Below are positions 40,301 through 48,314 of a stretch of DNA of 64,000 nucleotides, piece after piece. The DNA comes from Polynucleobacter sp. AP-Latsch-80-C2 (lineage in GTDB: Bacteria; Pseudomonadota; Gammaproteobacteria; Burkholderiales; Burkholderiaceae). Positions within the stretch are counted from its first letter, which is position 1. Every line of letters begins with the position of its first letter. Location: contig NZ_JACVOY010000006.1 of assembly GCF_018882185.1 (NCBI RefSeq), positions 62,001 to 126,000 on the forward strand. Reading direction: 5' to 3'. The notes under the pieces were generated by a model, which had not been told where the DNA came from, ran no database searches, and saw nothing but the letters and a program-made list of their open reading frames with translations. The position numbers were made by a program, and so were the translations under genes.

Positions 40301-41504
40301 GATTAAAAAACTCACTGCGTTTGATCGCAATTGGAATGATGTTGGCATTATCAGCACTCAAAAGAATGGTGCCTGGCAAATTCGTCTTCTCTCACAGCAA
40401 GCTGCAGGGCAAATTCAATTTCAAGAAGCCAGTCAAAGTCACCCAAATGGTATTGTCAGCGGCATGTTAAGTCGCCTTAAAGTTCCTGGTAGCCTCACTA
40501 ATGAATTATCCAAAACTCCTGCTAGCACGACCTCCAATAAAAAAGCACTTGAGCCAAACGATATCCCAAGTTTTGACTTAATGATCGAAGATTTTTCGTG
40601 GTCTAAGGCGCAGTTAGGGCAAGTCAAAATCAAGGCTATTTCCAATAACAATGCCTTGAAGTTGGATGCCATTCAGACCAATAATCCACAGGCCAGCACC
40701 AATTTATCTGGTCAATGGATTGGGGGAGCGCAGAACCAAGTCGACCATACGCAACTCAAAGTTAACAGCAATGTCAAAGATGCCGGCCAACTCATTGCTC
40801 ACTGGAGCCCTCAGCAGTCGATAGTTGGCGGCCAAGGACAGGTCACCGCCAATATTGAATGGGATGGTTCTCCTTTCAATCCCCAATATGAAACCTTTAA
40901 AGGAAATGCAAACCTAACACTGACAAAGGGGCGCTTACTTGAAGTTGATACCAGCGGCGCTCAAATTTTGGATGTACTGAGTTTACAAAGCCTCTTTAAA
41001 TTTGCCACCCTAGATTTACAAGGTAGCCTTGGTGGCATCGTCACCAAGGGAACAACCTTTAACTCTATCACCGGGGCATTTGACATCAATAATGGGATTG
41101 CACAAACAAAAGAATTTTCAATGGATCTTGATCAGGCTCGTGTAGGCATGAATGGTCAAATTAATCTTGCTAAACAAACTCAAGATCTACGCATCACCAT
41201 CTTCCCAACGATTGACGCTACCGCAGGCTCTTTAGCTGCTTTTGCTATTAATCCTATTGTTGGATTAGGTGCACTTGTGGGACAGTATTTAATTACCAGT
41301 CAAATTAATCGCAATTTCCAGTCAGACTATTTAGTTCAGGGCTCCTGGACAAGCCCCGAGGTTATCCCCCTCGATCAAAAGGGGCAACCAATTGATCCAA
41401 AAACAATGGATACGATTCGCAGCAAAGATCTGTTGAAGGAACAAAATAAGCCGTCCTCTAACAACCCTGCCAATGCCCCACAAAATCCAGCTAGACCTTT
41501 ATGA
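37374..41504 (+). CDS. YhdP family AsmA-like protein
   Basis: A giant 1376-residue envelope protein. One transmembrane helix near residues 28-50 (ALILAGIILALFVIGHLGV) anchors it in the inner membrane; the rest is a long periplasmic, beta-rich repeat region, as in YhdP/TamB/AsmA proteins that form a lipid-conducting groove between the membranes. An N-terminal DUF3971-type region and a C-terminal AsmA-like segment (LLEVDTSGAQILDVLSLQSL near 1190) are recognisable. The tail is Pro/Asn-rich. Phospholipid transport to the outer membrane is known for E. coli YhdP and inferred here. The stop overlaps the next start (ATGA). Confidence 0.9.
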   Translation: MLENIIPPRLKGVFRKRPQGLGEAWRKRALILAGIILALFVIGHLGVRFVLWPQIEKSKASIEKLISARIGAEVTMDKLEVSWTGIRPSFELEGLRFNSPDKTKPLLLIQKINGELSWNSFYYFAPYFHELNFQDAQIYVRRDSKGQITVAGLPVYGKTDDYSAENWLFAQNAINIHDVKLFWDDQKSQKQLSTIDIQSLTLSNGIRKHQGALSATTPWTSGPVEIKVNFAHRLTGQAGNWHDWIGAIEWNLSDVNLTQIAKEFKLRPNTLEGIASSRGKLNIDNSKPDGGEIYLAADNLILQLSKDEDAIALGRLETNLTQETIDGMISITTKTFAWREMEASKNAPLEILSPMTFRWRPPDADGEIKEFGFSSPKILVEDVALFALNLPLSKKVHRWIKDSHADGELQNLDINWSESKSPLASLNIPGGWFKSNKLDFNVSAKLINLSFTSVDKTMPSVTNLSGFLTGNQLQGSFTVDSKKLDLDIKGLLIDPKIQLDQAKGQITWAKTKGNWVVGTKDLSLSNSEVTTQLDMNYVLGNSGQSDLLSLDMSFPTAKLSTAYRYLPIDMDKDTHHYLNKAFSAGSIQNGKLHIKGDPKKIPFPKGVDGEFTLNIPVTGVTYSPVPTLPKNEGEWSAFTNVNGVIAMKNELFTVDISQGNFKQVALSKFHAEIPSVSAKQLVLSVNGNAQGEAPQMLDYLLASPVGKKQVSLEKNLHVSGNANLDLGLKIPLSGNADTNVDMKLTLPGNKVQWGEIPPLENLKGKIRITDTNPEFEDVTANFLGGSLKIATAPSTPGIQNYSITGDIRANFIKNYFANHSNKEVSALTQALSGSVKYDGNINFSKAGGETNLKFDLRDFGSTAPYPASKAVGIPMNGQITLKNAQANKSNSSSISWTGKMGDLYTFQGAIGSDNEYRTALGIGGPANPPQQGFSLNLLINELNFDAWHDFLNGQAKTISDQKVPNSSNSNTQITAQIKKLTAFDRNWNDVGIISTQKNGAWQIRLLSQQAAGQIQFQEASQSHPNGIVSGMLSRLKVPGSLTNELSKTPASTTSNKKALEPNDIPSFDLMIEDFSWSKAQLGQVKIKAISNNNALKLDAIQTNNPQASTNLSGQWIGGAQNQVDHTQLKVNSNVKDAGQLIAHWSPQQSIVGGQGQVTANIEWDGSPFNPQYETFKGNANLTLTKGRLLEVDTSGAQILDVLSLQSLFKFATLDLQGSLGGIVTKGTTFNSITGAFDINNGIAQTKEFSMDLDQARVGMNGQINLAKQTQDLRITIFPTIDATAGSLAAFAINPIVGLGALVGQYLITSQINRNFQSDYLVQGSWTSPEVIPLDQKGQPIDPKTMDTIRSKDLLKEQNKPSSNNPANAPQNPARPL

Positions 41505-42334
41505 GTACAAACAATAATTTGGCCGAGCTCAATATAGCCTCCATCCAAATGGTGTCGACACCAAGCGTAATAGAAAATTTGGAGACTGCCAGTAGATTGA
41601 TCAGTGCAGCCGCTAATGCAGGCGCTCAAGTTGCCGTTCTTCCAGAATACTTTTGCTTAATGGGATTAAAAGATACCGATAAAGTAAATGCTCGCGAACG
41701 CTATCAAAGCGGCCCTATTCAAGAGCGGCTCTCCGCTATTGCCAAAGAAAATAATGTGTATTTAATTGCTGGCACGATTCCGCTTGAAGCCAGCAATCCT
41801 CAAAAAGTTCTCAATACCACCCTGGTCTTTGATCCACATGGTCAAAGCATTGGGCGTTACGACAAAATTCATTTATTTGGTTTTCAAACAAAAACTGAAC
41901 GCTATCAAGAATCCGAAACCATTGAAGCAGGCAATGAGCCTGGGCTACTGAAAATTGCGATCGGTGGTCAGGAGTGGGTTATTGGTCTTAGCATTTGTTA
42001 TGACCTGCGCTTTCCAGAGCTCTATCGCGCGCTCGGACAAGTTGATTGCCATGTGATTCCAGCGGCCTTTACCTACACCACCGGTAAGGACCATTGGGAA
42101 ATTCTGCTGCGTGCTCGTGCCATTGAAAATCAATGCTACGTTTTAGCTTCCGCACAAGGGGGAACGCATCTGAATCAACGCCGCACCTGGGGGCATAGCA
42201 TGTTAATTGACCCATGGGGTGAGGTTCTAGCGGATCTTCCTGAAGGCGAAGGCTTTATTTCTGGGGTTTTGTGCAAAGATAAATTAAACGATGTACGCTC
42301 TAAGTTACCGGCCCTTGTACACCGCAAGCTGTAA
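41501..42334 (+). CDS. carbon-nitrogen hydrolase (nitrilase superfamily amidase)
   Basis: A 277-residue nitrilase-fold enzyme with the catalytic triad readable: Glu in VLPEYFCLMG (about residue 50), Lys in YDKIHLFG (about 122) and Cys in SICYDLRFPELYR (about 163). The sequence resembles Nit1/Nit2-type amidases; in E. coli and mammals a close relative repairs deaminated glutathione, which is a plausible but unproven role here. It overlaps the YhdP-like gene by ATGA and precedes tldD by 24 bases, a gene order seen in many proteobacteria. Confidence 0.9.
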   Translation: MSTNNNLAELNIASIQMVSTPSVIENLETASRLISAAANAGAQVAVLPEYFCLMGLKDTDKVNARERYQSGPIQERLSAIAKENNVYLIAGTIPLEASNPQKVLNTTLVFDPHGQSIGRYDKIHLFGFQTKTERYQESETIEAGNEPGLLKIAIGGQEWVIGLSICYDLRFPELYRALGQVDCHVIPAAFTYTTGKDHWEILLRARAIENQCYVLASAQGGTHLNQRRTWGHSMLIDPWGEVLADLPEGEGFISGVLCKDKLNDVRSKLPALVHRKL

Positions 42335-42358
42335 ACCACCGAAAGATCTTCACAATCA

Positions 42359-43849
42359 ATGAATGCACCAGAAGCACTGTTTCCCAGTAATTGGACAAAA
42401 GCTAAAAAACAAGCAGATCTACTCAAAGTAGCTAAATCTATTTTGCTTGAGCCAACTGGCCTTACAGAACAAGATTTACACCGTACTTTTGGCGATATGT
42501 TTACACACCGTTTAGACGATGCTGATCTATATTTTCAGCACACCCGTAGCGAGAGTTGGAGTCTCGAAGAGGGCATTGTTAAATCCGGAAGCTTCAATAT
42601 CGATCAAGGTGTTGGAGTGCGAGCAATCTATGGTGATAAAACTGCCTTTGCTTATTCAGACGAAATCAACCTAGAGGCACTTAGTAAAGCCGCTAAGGCA
42701 ACGCGTGTCATTGGCCCACAAGGTGGCAAACAAGCGTTAGCAAGCAAACTCTTTAATCCTGTTTCCAATAAGCTGTACACAGATATCAACCCTCTGAACT
42801 CTTTGCAACCTAAAGAAAAGATTGCCTTGTTAGAGAGCATTGAGCGACGTGCAAAAGCCCGTGACCCACGCATCATTCAGGTGATGGCTAGCCTTGCTGG
42901 AGAGTTCGACGTGGTCTTGGTAGTACGTGCTGATGGTTTACTAGCAGCAGATATTCGCCCACTGGTGCGAGTTTCGGTACATGTCATTGCGGAACAAAAT
43001 GGGCGCCGCGAATCTGGATCTTCTGGCGGAGGAGCACGACATGACTACCAATATTTTGATACAGTACTCATCAATCGCTATGTAGATGAAGCGGTAGATG
43101 GCGCACTGGTAAACCTAGAGTCACGACCTGCACCTGCTGGACCAATGACAGTAGTGATGGGCCCAGGCTGGCCTGGCGTGCTTCTGCACGAAGCGGTAGG
43201 TCATGGACTTGAGGGTGACTTCAATCGCAAAGGCTCTTCTGCATTTGCGGGCCGCATCGGTCAACGCGTTGCCGCTAAAGGCGTCACGGTTGTAGATGAC
43301 GGCACTCTTTCTGGACGCAGAGGCTCACTCAATATTGATGATGAAGGCACGCCAACTCAATGCACGACCCTGATTGAAGATGGTATTTTGAAGGGCTATA
43401 TACAAGATAGCCTCAATGCACGTCTCATGAAAATGCCACTTACTGGCAATGGTCGTCGTGAAAGTTTTGCTTCTTTGCCGATGCCACGGATGACCAATAC
43501 TTATATGCTGGCAGGTAAAGATGATCCTCAAGAAATTGTTGCCAGTATTAAACGGGGTCTGTATGCAGTCAATTTCGGCGGTGGGCAAGTGGACATTACC
43601 AGTGGAAAATTTGTTTTTTCAGCATCTGAGGCCTACTGGGTAGAAAACGGGAAAATTCAGTATCCCGTCAAAGGGGCGACCATTATTGGCAGCGGTCCAG
43701 AATCCTTAAAGCAGGTCTCCATGATTGGAAACGACCTGAAATTAGACAGCGGAGTTGGGGTTTGCGGCAAGGAAGGCCAAAGCGTACCGGTGGGAGTTGG
43801 ACAGCCTACTTTACGGATTGATAGCCTTACTGTCGGCGGCACTGCCTGA
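42359..43849 (+). CDS. tldD: metalloprotease TldD
   Basis: Subunit of the TldD/TldE peptidase that trims unfolded peptides and matures some ribosomal peptides. It has 496 residues. The zinc motif [11 protein letters not shown] (HExxxH) is near residue 275, preceded by the [11 protein letters not shown] strand; [14 protein letters not shown] and the [19 protein letters not shown] region match the family. TldE (PmbA) is not in this window. Confidence 0.95.
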   Translation: MNAPEALFPSNWTKAKKQADLLKVAKSILLEPTGLTEQDLHRTFGDMFTHRLDDADLYFQHTRSESWSLEEGIVKSGSFNIDQGVGVRAIYGDKTAFAYSDEINLEALSKAAKATRVIGPQGGKQALASKLFNPVSNKLYTDINPLNSLQPKEKIALLESIERRAKARDPRIIQVMASLAGEFDVVLVVRADGLLAADIRPLVRVSVHVIAEQNGRRESGSSGGGARHDYQYFDTVLINRYVDEAVDGALVNLESRPAPAGPMTVVMGPGWPGVLLHEAVGHGLEGDFNRKGSSAFAGRIGQRVAAKGVTVVDDGTLSGRRGSLNIDDEGTPTQCTTLIEDGILKGYIQDSLNARLMKMPLTGNGRRESFASLPMPRMTNTYMLAGKDDPQEIVASIKRGLYAVNFGGGQVDITSGKFVFSASEAYWVENGKIQYPVKGATIIGSGPESLKQVSMIGNDLKLDSGVGVCGKEGQSVPVGVGQPTLRIDSLTVGGTA

Positions 43850-43860
43850 TATTGGCAAAT

Positions 43861-43880
43861 TACGGCTTAAAATAGCCGTA
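43861..43880 (+). promoter_or_regulatory. dyad-symmetric site centred on the -10 box of the DAHP synthase gene
   Basis: TACGGCT (43861-43867) and AGCCGTA (43874-43880) flank TAAAAT (43868-43873), and the right arm ends on the A of the start codon. It could be a repressor site over the -10 or an RNA hairpin; no Shine-Dalgarno is present. Confidence 0.5.
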
Positions 43881-45004
43881 TGAGCCAACAAAATACTAAT
43901 CCCGCCAATTGGTACTCCGCCGTTGATAAAACATCGGATACCGACGATCAACGCATCGACAATATTACTGTTCTGCCTCCGCCAGAGCATTTGATCCGCT
44001 TTTTCCCAATCTCTGGGACACCTACTGAAGCGCTGATTAGCAAAACTCGCAAAAAAATTCGTGACATTATTCACGGCAATGATGATCGTTTATTGGTCAT
44101 CATTGGGCCATGCTCGATTCACGATCCAAGAGCGGCACTGGAATACTGTCATCGCCTCTTAGCAGAGCGCAAGCGTTTTGCAGGCGAACTAGAAATTGTG
44201 ATGCGCGTGTATTTTGAAAAGCCACGTACTACGGTTGGCTGGAAGGGTTTGATCAACGACCCTTACTTAGATGAAAGCTATCGCATAGAAGAAGGCTTGC
44301 GTCTTGCACGCCAAGTCCTCATGGAAATTAATCGCCTTGGTATGCCTGCTGGCAGCGAATTCTTGGATGTAATTTCTCCGCAATATATTGCTGATCTGAT
44401 TTCTTGGGGCGCCATTGGTGCTCGTACTACTGAGAGCCAAGTGCATCGCGAACTTGCTTCTGGCCTTTCTGCGCCGATTGGATTTAAAAATGGTACTGAT
44501 GGCAATATCAAAATTGCTACCGATGCAATTCAAGCGGCCGGTCGTCCTCACCACTTCCTTTCCGTTCATAAGAATGGTCAAGTTTCCGTTGTGGAAACCA
44601 AAGGTAATAAAGACTGTCACGTTATTTTGCGCGGCGGTAAAGAACCTAACTATGAAGCACAGTTTGTTAAGGCTGCCTGCTCAGAGCTAGAAGCAGCAAA
44701 GCTTCCAGGCAGTTTGATGGTGGACTTGTCGCATGCAAACTCTAGCAAAAAACATGAGCGCCAGATCATTGTTGCTGATGACATTGCCACACAAATTGAA
44801 TCAGGCTCAAATCAAATCTTTGGTGTCATGATTGAAAGTCATCTCAATGATGGTGCACAAAAATTTACCCCAGGAAAAGATGACCCGGCCAATCTGGAAT
44901 ACGGCAAGAGTATTACCGATGCCTGCATCAACTGGGACGATTCAGTGAAAGTGCTTGAGCGTCTTGCGATAGCTGTGAAAGAACGCAGAAGCAAAAAGAA
45001 ATAA
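43880..45004 (+). CDS. 3-deoxy-7-phosphoheptulonate synthase (class I)
   Basis: DAHP synthase joins phosphoenolpyruvate and erythrose-4-phosphate, the entry to aromatic amino acid synthesis. It has 374 residues of the AroF/G/H type. Landmarks are IIGPCSIHDPRAALEY (about residue 72), MRVYFEKPRTTVGWKGLINDP, GARTTESQVHR, GFKNGTDG and DLSHANSSKKHERQ. Which aromatic amino acid inhibits it cannot be read from sequence by eye. A strong terminator follows. Confidence 0.95.
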   Translation: MSQQNTNPANWYSAVDKTSDTDDQRIDNITVLPPPEHLIRFFPISGTPTEALISKTRKKIRDIIHGNDDRLLVIIGPCSIHDPRAALEYCHRLLAERKRFAGELEIVMRVYFEKPRTTVGWKGLINDPYLDESYRIEEGLRLARQVLMEINRLGMPAGSEFLDVISPQYIADLISWGAIGARTTESQVHRELASGLSAPIGFKNGTDGNIKIATDAIQAAGRPHHFLSVHKNGQVSVVETKGNKDCHVILRGGKEPNYEAQFVKAACSELEAAKLPGSLMVDLSHANSSKKHERQIIVADDIATQIESGSNQIFGVMIESHLNDGAQKFTPGKDDPANLEYGKSITDACINWDDSVKVLERLAIAVKERRSKKK

Positions 45005-45036
45005 GTAAAACTTCCTCAGAAAACTCTGAAGAAATG

Positions 45037-45069
45037 AAAAGAGACTAAATTATTTAGTCTCTTTTTTTT
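45037..45069. terminator. bidirectional terminator between DAHP synthase and ATR genes
   Basis: AAAAGAGACTAAA (45037-45049) pairs with TTTAGTCTCTTTT (45053-45065), 3-base loop, followed by more T. It overlaps the last codons of the converging adenosyltransferase gene. Confidence 0.9.
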
Positions 45070-45619
45070 CGTGCTTCCACAGCACATCTGTTCCGCCAGC
45101 AGCGCGATTCAGAATACGTGCCAGAACAAATAACAAATCAGACAGGCGATTCACGTACTGACGTGGTGAATCATATAAAGGCTCAGCCCAACCTAAACGC
45201 ACAATCGAGCGCTCTGCTCTTCTACAAACTGTACGACAGACATGCGCTTGTGCTGCTGCACGGGTACCACCTGGCAAAATAAATTCCGTTAAAGGAGGAA
45301 GTTGCTTGTTATAAGTTTCCAACCAAACATCTAACTGGGCCACATGCTCTGGATTGAGCAATTTGTAATTAGGGATGCAAAGCTCGCCCCCTAAGTCGAA
45401 TAAATCGTGTTGCACCTGCAAAAAAAGGGTTTTTAATTCAGGGGTAATACTTTCAGGGATGTCCTCGGTCATCAAAACACCGATTTCTGAATTGAGCTCA
45501 TCGACGTCCCCCATGGCGCAAATCCGCAAATGATCCTTCTCTACGCGACTTCCGTCACCTAGACCAGTCATTCCGGCATCACCTGTTCTGGTAGCTATTT
45601 TTGATAATCGATTTCCCAT
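45050..45619 (-). CDS. cob(I)alamin adenosyltransferase (PduO/MMAB type)
   Basis: Transfers the adenosyl group of ATP to cob(I)alamin, giving coenzyme B12. It has 189 residues of the PduO-type trimeric family: N-terminal ATP-binding TRTGDAGMTGLGDGSRV, DVDELNSEIG, the FILPGGTRAAAQAHVCRTVCRRAER helix and YVNRLSDLLFVLAR. TATAAT (45632-45627) ends 7 bases before the ATG, with no Shine-Dalgarno, suggesting a leaderless mRNA. The gap to glcD is too short for a cobalamin riboswitch. No B12-dependent enzyme lies nearby. Confidence 0.93.
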   Translation of the reverse strand: MGNRLSKIATRTGDAGMTGLGDGSRVEKDHLRICAMGDVDELNSEIGVLMTEDIPESITPELKTLFLQVQHDLFDLGGELCIPNYKLLNPEHVAQLDVWLETYNKQLPPLTEFILPGGTRAAAQAHVCRTVCRRAERSIVRLGWAEPLYDSPRQYVNRLSDLLFVLARILNRAAGGTDVLWKHEKKETK

Positions 45620-45626
45620 GAGCTTG

Positions 45627-45648
45627 ATTATAGGTAAATGGCTAAAAT
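45627..45648. promoter_or_regulatory. overlapping divergent -10 boxes of ATR and glcD
   Basis: TATAAT on the minus strand (45632-45627) and TAAAAT on the plus strand (45643-45648), each 7 bases from its start codon (45619 and 45656). The two start codons are 36 bases apart, so the promoters overlap and neither gene has room for a ribosome binding leader. Confidence 0.6.
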
Positions 45649-45655
45649 GATTCTT

Positions 45656-47152
45656 ATGAATATGGTGACCCCACCCCCCGAACTAGCCGCTATTAGCGCC
45701 CTACAGTCCAAACTGGTTTCTGCCTTGAAACCCCTCCTTCCAGAGCACGCTTTGCTATGGGAACCAGAGGACACGATTCCCTACGAATGTGATGGTTTGG
45801 CAGCCTATCGCAAGATGCCATTAGCGGTAGCGCTTCCTGAAACAGAAGAGCAAGTTGCTCAAATTCTGAAGATTTGCTTTGACATGCAAATTCCGGTGGT
45901 GCCACGCGGGTCCGGTACCGGCCTGTCTGGTGGTGCCATGCCAATTTCTCAAGGCTTAGTTCTATCCCTCGCCAAACTTAAGAAGATTGTCAGCATCGAT
46001 CCATTTACTCGCACTGCGGTGGTTCAACCCGGTGTGCGCAATTTGGCAATCTCTGAAGCGGTTGCTCATCTTGGTTTGTACTACGCACCCGATCCCTCCT
46101 CTCAAATTGCCTGCTCCATTGGTGGCAATGTCAACGAAAACTCTGGTGGCGTGCATTGCTTAAAGTATGGTCTCACTCTCCACAATGTTCTGCGTGTTCG
46201 CGGCGTTTTAATGAACGGTGAGATTGTGGAATTTGGTAGCCTCGCTCCAGACTCTCCTGGGCTCGATTTACTTGCCATCATGATGGGTAGCGAAGGCATG
46301 TTGGCAGTAGTTACTGAAGTAACAGTTAAATTGGTAGCCAAGCCAAAATTAGCGCGCGTGATCATGGCGAGCTTTGACGATATTGAAAAAGGTGGCAATG
46401 CAGTCGCTGCCATTATTGCTGCCGGCATTATTCCTGCAGGCCTTGAGATGATGGATAAAGCCACTACCCGTGCCGTTGAAGAATTTGTGCACGCTGGTTA
46501 CGACTTAGACGCCGCTGCCATTTTGTTATGTGAGTCTGATGGCACCCCCGAAGAGGTTGCAGAAGAGATTGCACGAATGACCAAAGTACTAGAAGAGTCA
46601 GGTGCTAGCGGCATTCAGATCTCTAAGGATGAATCCGAACGCCTCAAATTTTGGAGTGGTCGCAAGAACGCTTTCCCGGCTGCAGGCCGTCTGGCACCAG
46701 ATTATTACTGCATGGATGGCACCATTCCACGCCGACACATTGCCACCTTGCTCAAACGCATTGCAGGCATGGAAGAAAAATATGGGCTTGGCTGCTTAAA
46801 CGTTTTTCATGCAGGTGATGGCAATATGCATCCGCTGATTTTATTTAACGGTGCTGATCAAGAAGAGTGGCATCGTGCAGAAGATTTTGGAACGGAAATT
46901 TTAGAAGCCTGCGTTGAACTTGGTGGAACCATTACTGGTGAACATGGTGTTGGTATCGAAAAGATCAACTCCATGTGCATTCAATTTGGCGAAGGTGAAC
47001 GCGAGTCATTCTGGGGCGTCAAGAGTGCATTTGATCCGGAAAAATTACTCAATCCTGATAAAGCGATTCCAACTCTCACTCGCTGCGCCGAATATGGTCG
47101 CATGCGCATCAGCGGCGGCAAGCTCCCTCACCCAGAATTGGAGCGCTTCTAA
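45656..47152 (+). CDS. glcD: glycolate oxidase subunit GlcD (FAD-binding)
   Basis: FAD-linked catalytic subunit that oxidises glycolate to glyoxylate, passing electrons via GlcE/GlcF. It has 498 residues. The PCMH-type FAD domain shows VVPRGSGTGLSGGAMPIS and CSIGGNVNENSGGVHCLKYG; the C-terminal domain has FHAGDGNMHPLILF and GEHGVGIEK. I prefer the ATG at 45656, since TAAAAT lies 7 bases before it; an ATG at 45638 in frame is possible. D-lactate dehydrogenase is an alternative, but the glcDEF order settles it. The glcD stop overlaps the glcE start (TAATG). Confidence 0.94.
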   Translation: MNMVTPPPELAAISALQSKLVSALKPLLPEHALLWEPEDTIPYECDGLAAYRKMPLAVALPETEEQVAQILKICFDMQIPVVPRGSGTGLSGGAMPISQGLVLSLAKLKKIVSIDPFTRTAVVQPGVRNLAISEAVAHLGLYYAPDPSSQIACSIGGNVNENSGGVHCLKYGLTLHNVLRVRGVLMNGEIVEFGSLAPDSPGLDLLAIMMGSEGMLAVVTEVTVKLVAKPKLARVIMASFDDIEKGGNAVAAIIAAGIIPAGLEMMDKATTRAVEEFVHAGYDLDAAAILLCESDGTPEEVAEEIARMTKVLEESGASGIQISKDESERLKFWSGRKNAFPAAGRLAPDYYCMDGTIPRRHIATLLKRIAGMEEKYGLGCLNVFHAGDGNMHPLILFNGADQEEWHRAEDFGTEILEACVELGGTITGEHGVGIEKINSMCIQFGEGERESFWGVKSAFDPEKLLNPDKAIPTLTRCAEYGRMRISGGKLPHPELERF

Positions 47153-48306
47153 TGACGAGCTCCAATCAACATAATCCGGCGATAAAAGCATTTCAGGAGC
47201 AAATTCTGAATGCTGTCAGCAGCAAGCAAGCGCTCTCGATTCAAGGCGGGGGAACAAAGTCTTGGTATGGCAATGTCAATCAATATACAAAGCTGGATAC
47301 CCGCGCATATTCAGGAATTTTGGAATATCAACCGGAAGAGTTAGTCATTACTGCTTGCGCAGGAACCCCTTTAAAAGAAATTGAAGCAGCCCTGCATGAG
47401 AAGAATCAGGTTCTCGCGTTTGAGCCTCCACATTTTGGTGCTGATACTACTTTTGGTGGCGCCATTGCTGCAGGTCTTGCTGGACCAGGGCGTATCAGTG
47501 TTGGCAACTTCCGTGACTTTGTTTTAGGTACCCGTATTCTGGATGGAAAAGGTCAAGACCTCTCTTTTGGCGGTAAAGTGATGAAGAACGTTGCTGGTTA
47601 TGACGTCTCTCGCCTGCTTCCAGGATCCATGGGCACACTCTCATTGCTTTTAGAGGCATCAGTCAAAGTACTGCCTAAACCTGCTGCTACTGCTACGCTT
47701 CGCTGCCAAATCTCTCAAGCACAAGCACTCAAAGTATTAAACGAATGGGCTGGTCAACCGTTGCCGATTTCAGCAAGCTGCTGGATCGGTAATGCCGCAG
47801 GTGGAGATGGTGAGCTAACTATTCGCCTGGCTGGCGCCTCTGCAGCAGTTAAAGCAGCCATTCCATTAATGAGTTCTTTAGTTCTTGCGACTGAAGTAGA
47901 TCCACAAATAGCTCAAATATTTTGGGATGAACTGCGTGAGCAGCAATTACCAGCCTTTGATGCTCTTGGAGCAGACCAAACGCTATACCGTTTAGCGCTT
48001 CCGGCTGCCTGCGGTCCTTTAAGCATTCCAAATGCGGATCCTCAAATCGTATTGGAGTGGCATGGACAACAACGTTGGATAAAAGCTCCTGGTGATGCTG
48101 CTACTTTTGAAGCGATCAAAAAATTAGCTACTGCTAATGGCGGGCATGCGACTCGCTTTAAGCAAGGCAGCAATGTTGATCCTGCTTTTCAGCGCTTCAC
48201 CTTACTCAGCGAACAAGCGCATTCCAAGGCGCTTGAACTTGTTCAGGCACGTCTGCGATCTGCATTCGATCCATCAGGCGTATTTGCCACTTCCCGTCTT
48301 CCTTAA
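47152..48306 (+). CDS. glcE: glycolate oxidase subunit GlcE (FAD-binding)
   Basis: Second flavin-fold subunit of glycolate oxidase, 384 residues. The FAD region includes IQGGGTKSWYG, FEPPHFGADTTFGGAIAAGLAGPGR and KVMKNVAGYDVSRLLPGSMGTL, a GlcE hallmark. It starts inside the glcD stop codon, implying translational coupling, and glcF follows 8 bases after it. The GlcE C terminus is poorly conserved in the family, as here. Confidence 0.94.
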   Translation: MTSSNQHNPAIKAFQEQILNAVSSKQALSIQGGGTKSWYGNVNQYTKLDTRAYSGILEYQPEELVITACAGTPLKEIEAALHEKNQVLAFEPPHFGADTTFGGAIAAGLAGPGRISVGNFRDFVLGTRILDGKGQDLSFGGKVMKNVAGYDVSRLLPGSMGTLSLLLEASVKVLPKPAATATLRCQISQAQALKVLNEWAGQPLPISASCWIGNAAGGDGELTIRLAGASAAVKAAIPLMSSLVLATEVDPQIAQIFWDELREQQLPAFDALGADQTLYRLALPAACGPLSIPNADPQIVLEWHGQQRWIKAPGDAATFEAIKKLATANGGHATRFKQGSNVDPAFQRFTLLSEQAHSKALELVQARLRSAFDPSGVFATSRLP

Positions 48307-48314
48307 GTAGCTCT

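Noticed and set aside
45620..45655. Cobalamin riboswitch before the adenosyltransferase gene
   Set aside because: Only 36 bases separate it from glcD, far too short for a B12 riboswitch, and no B12-box-like sequence is present.
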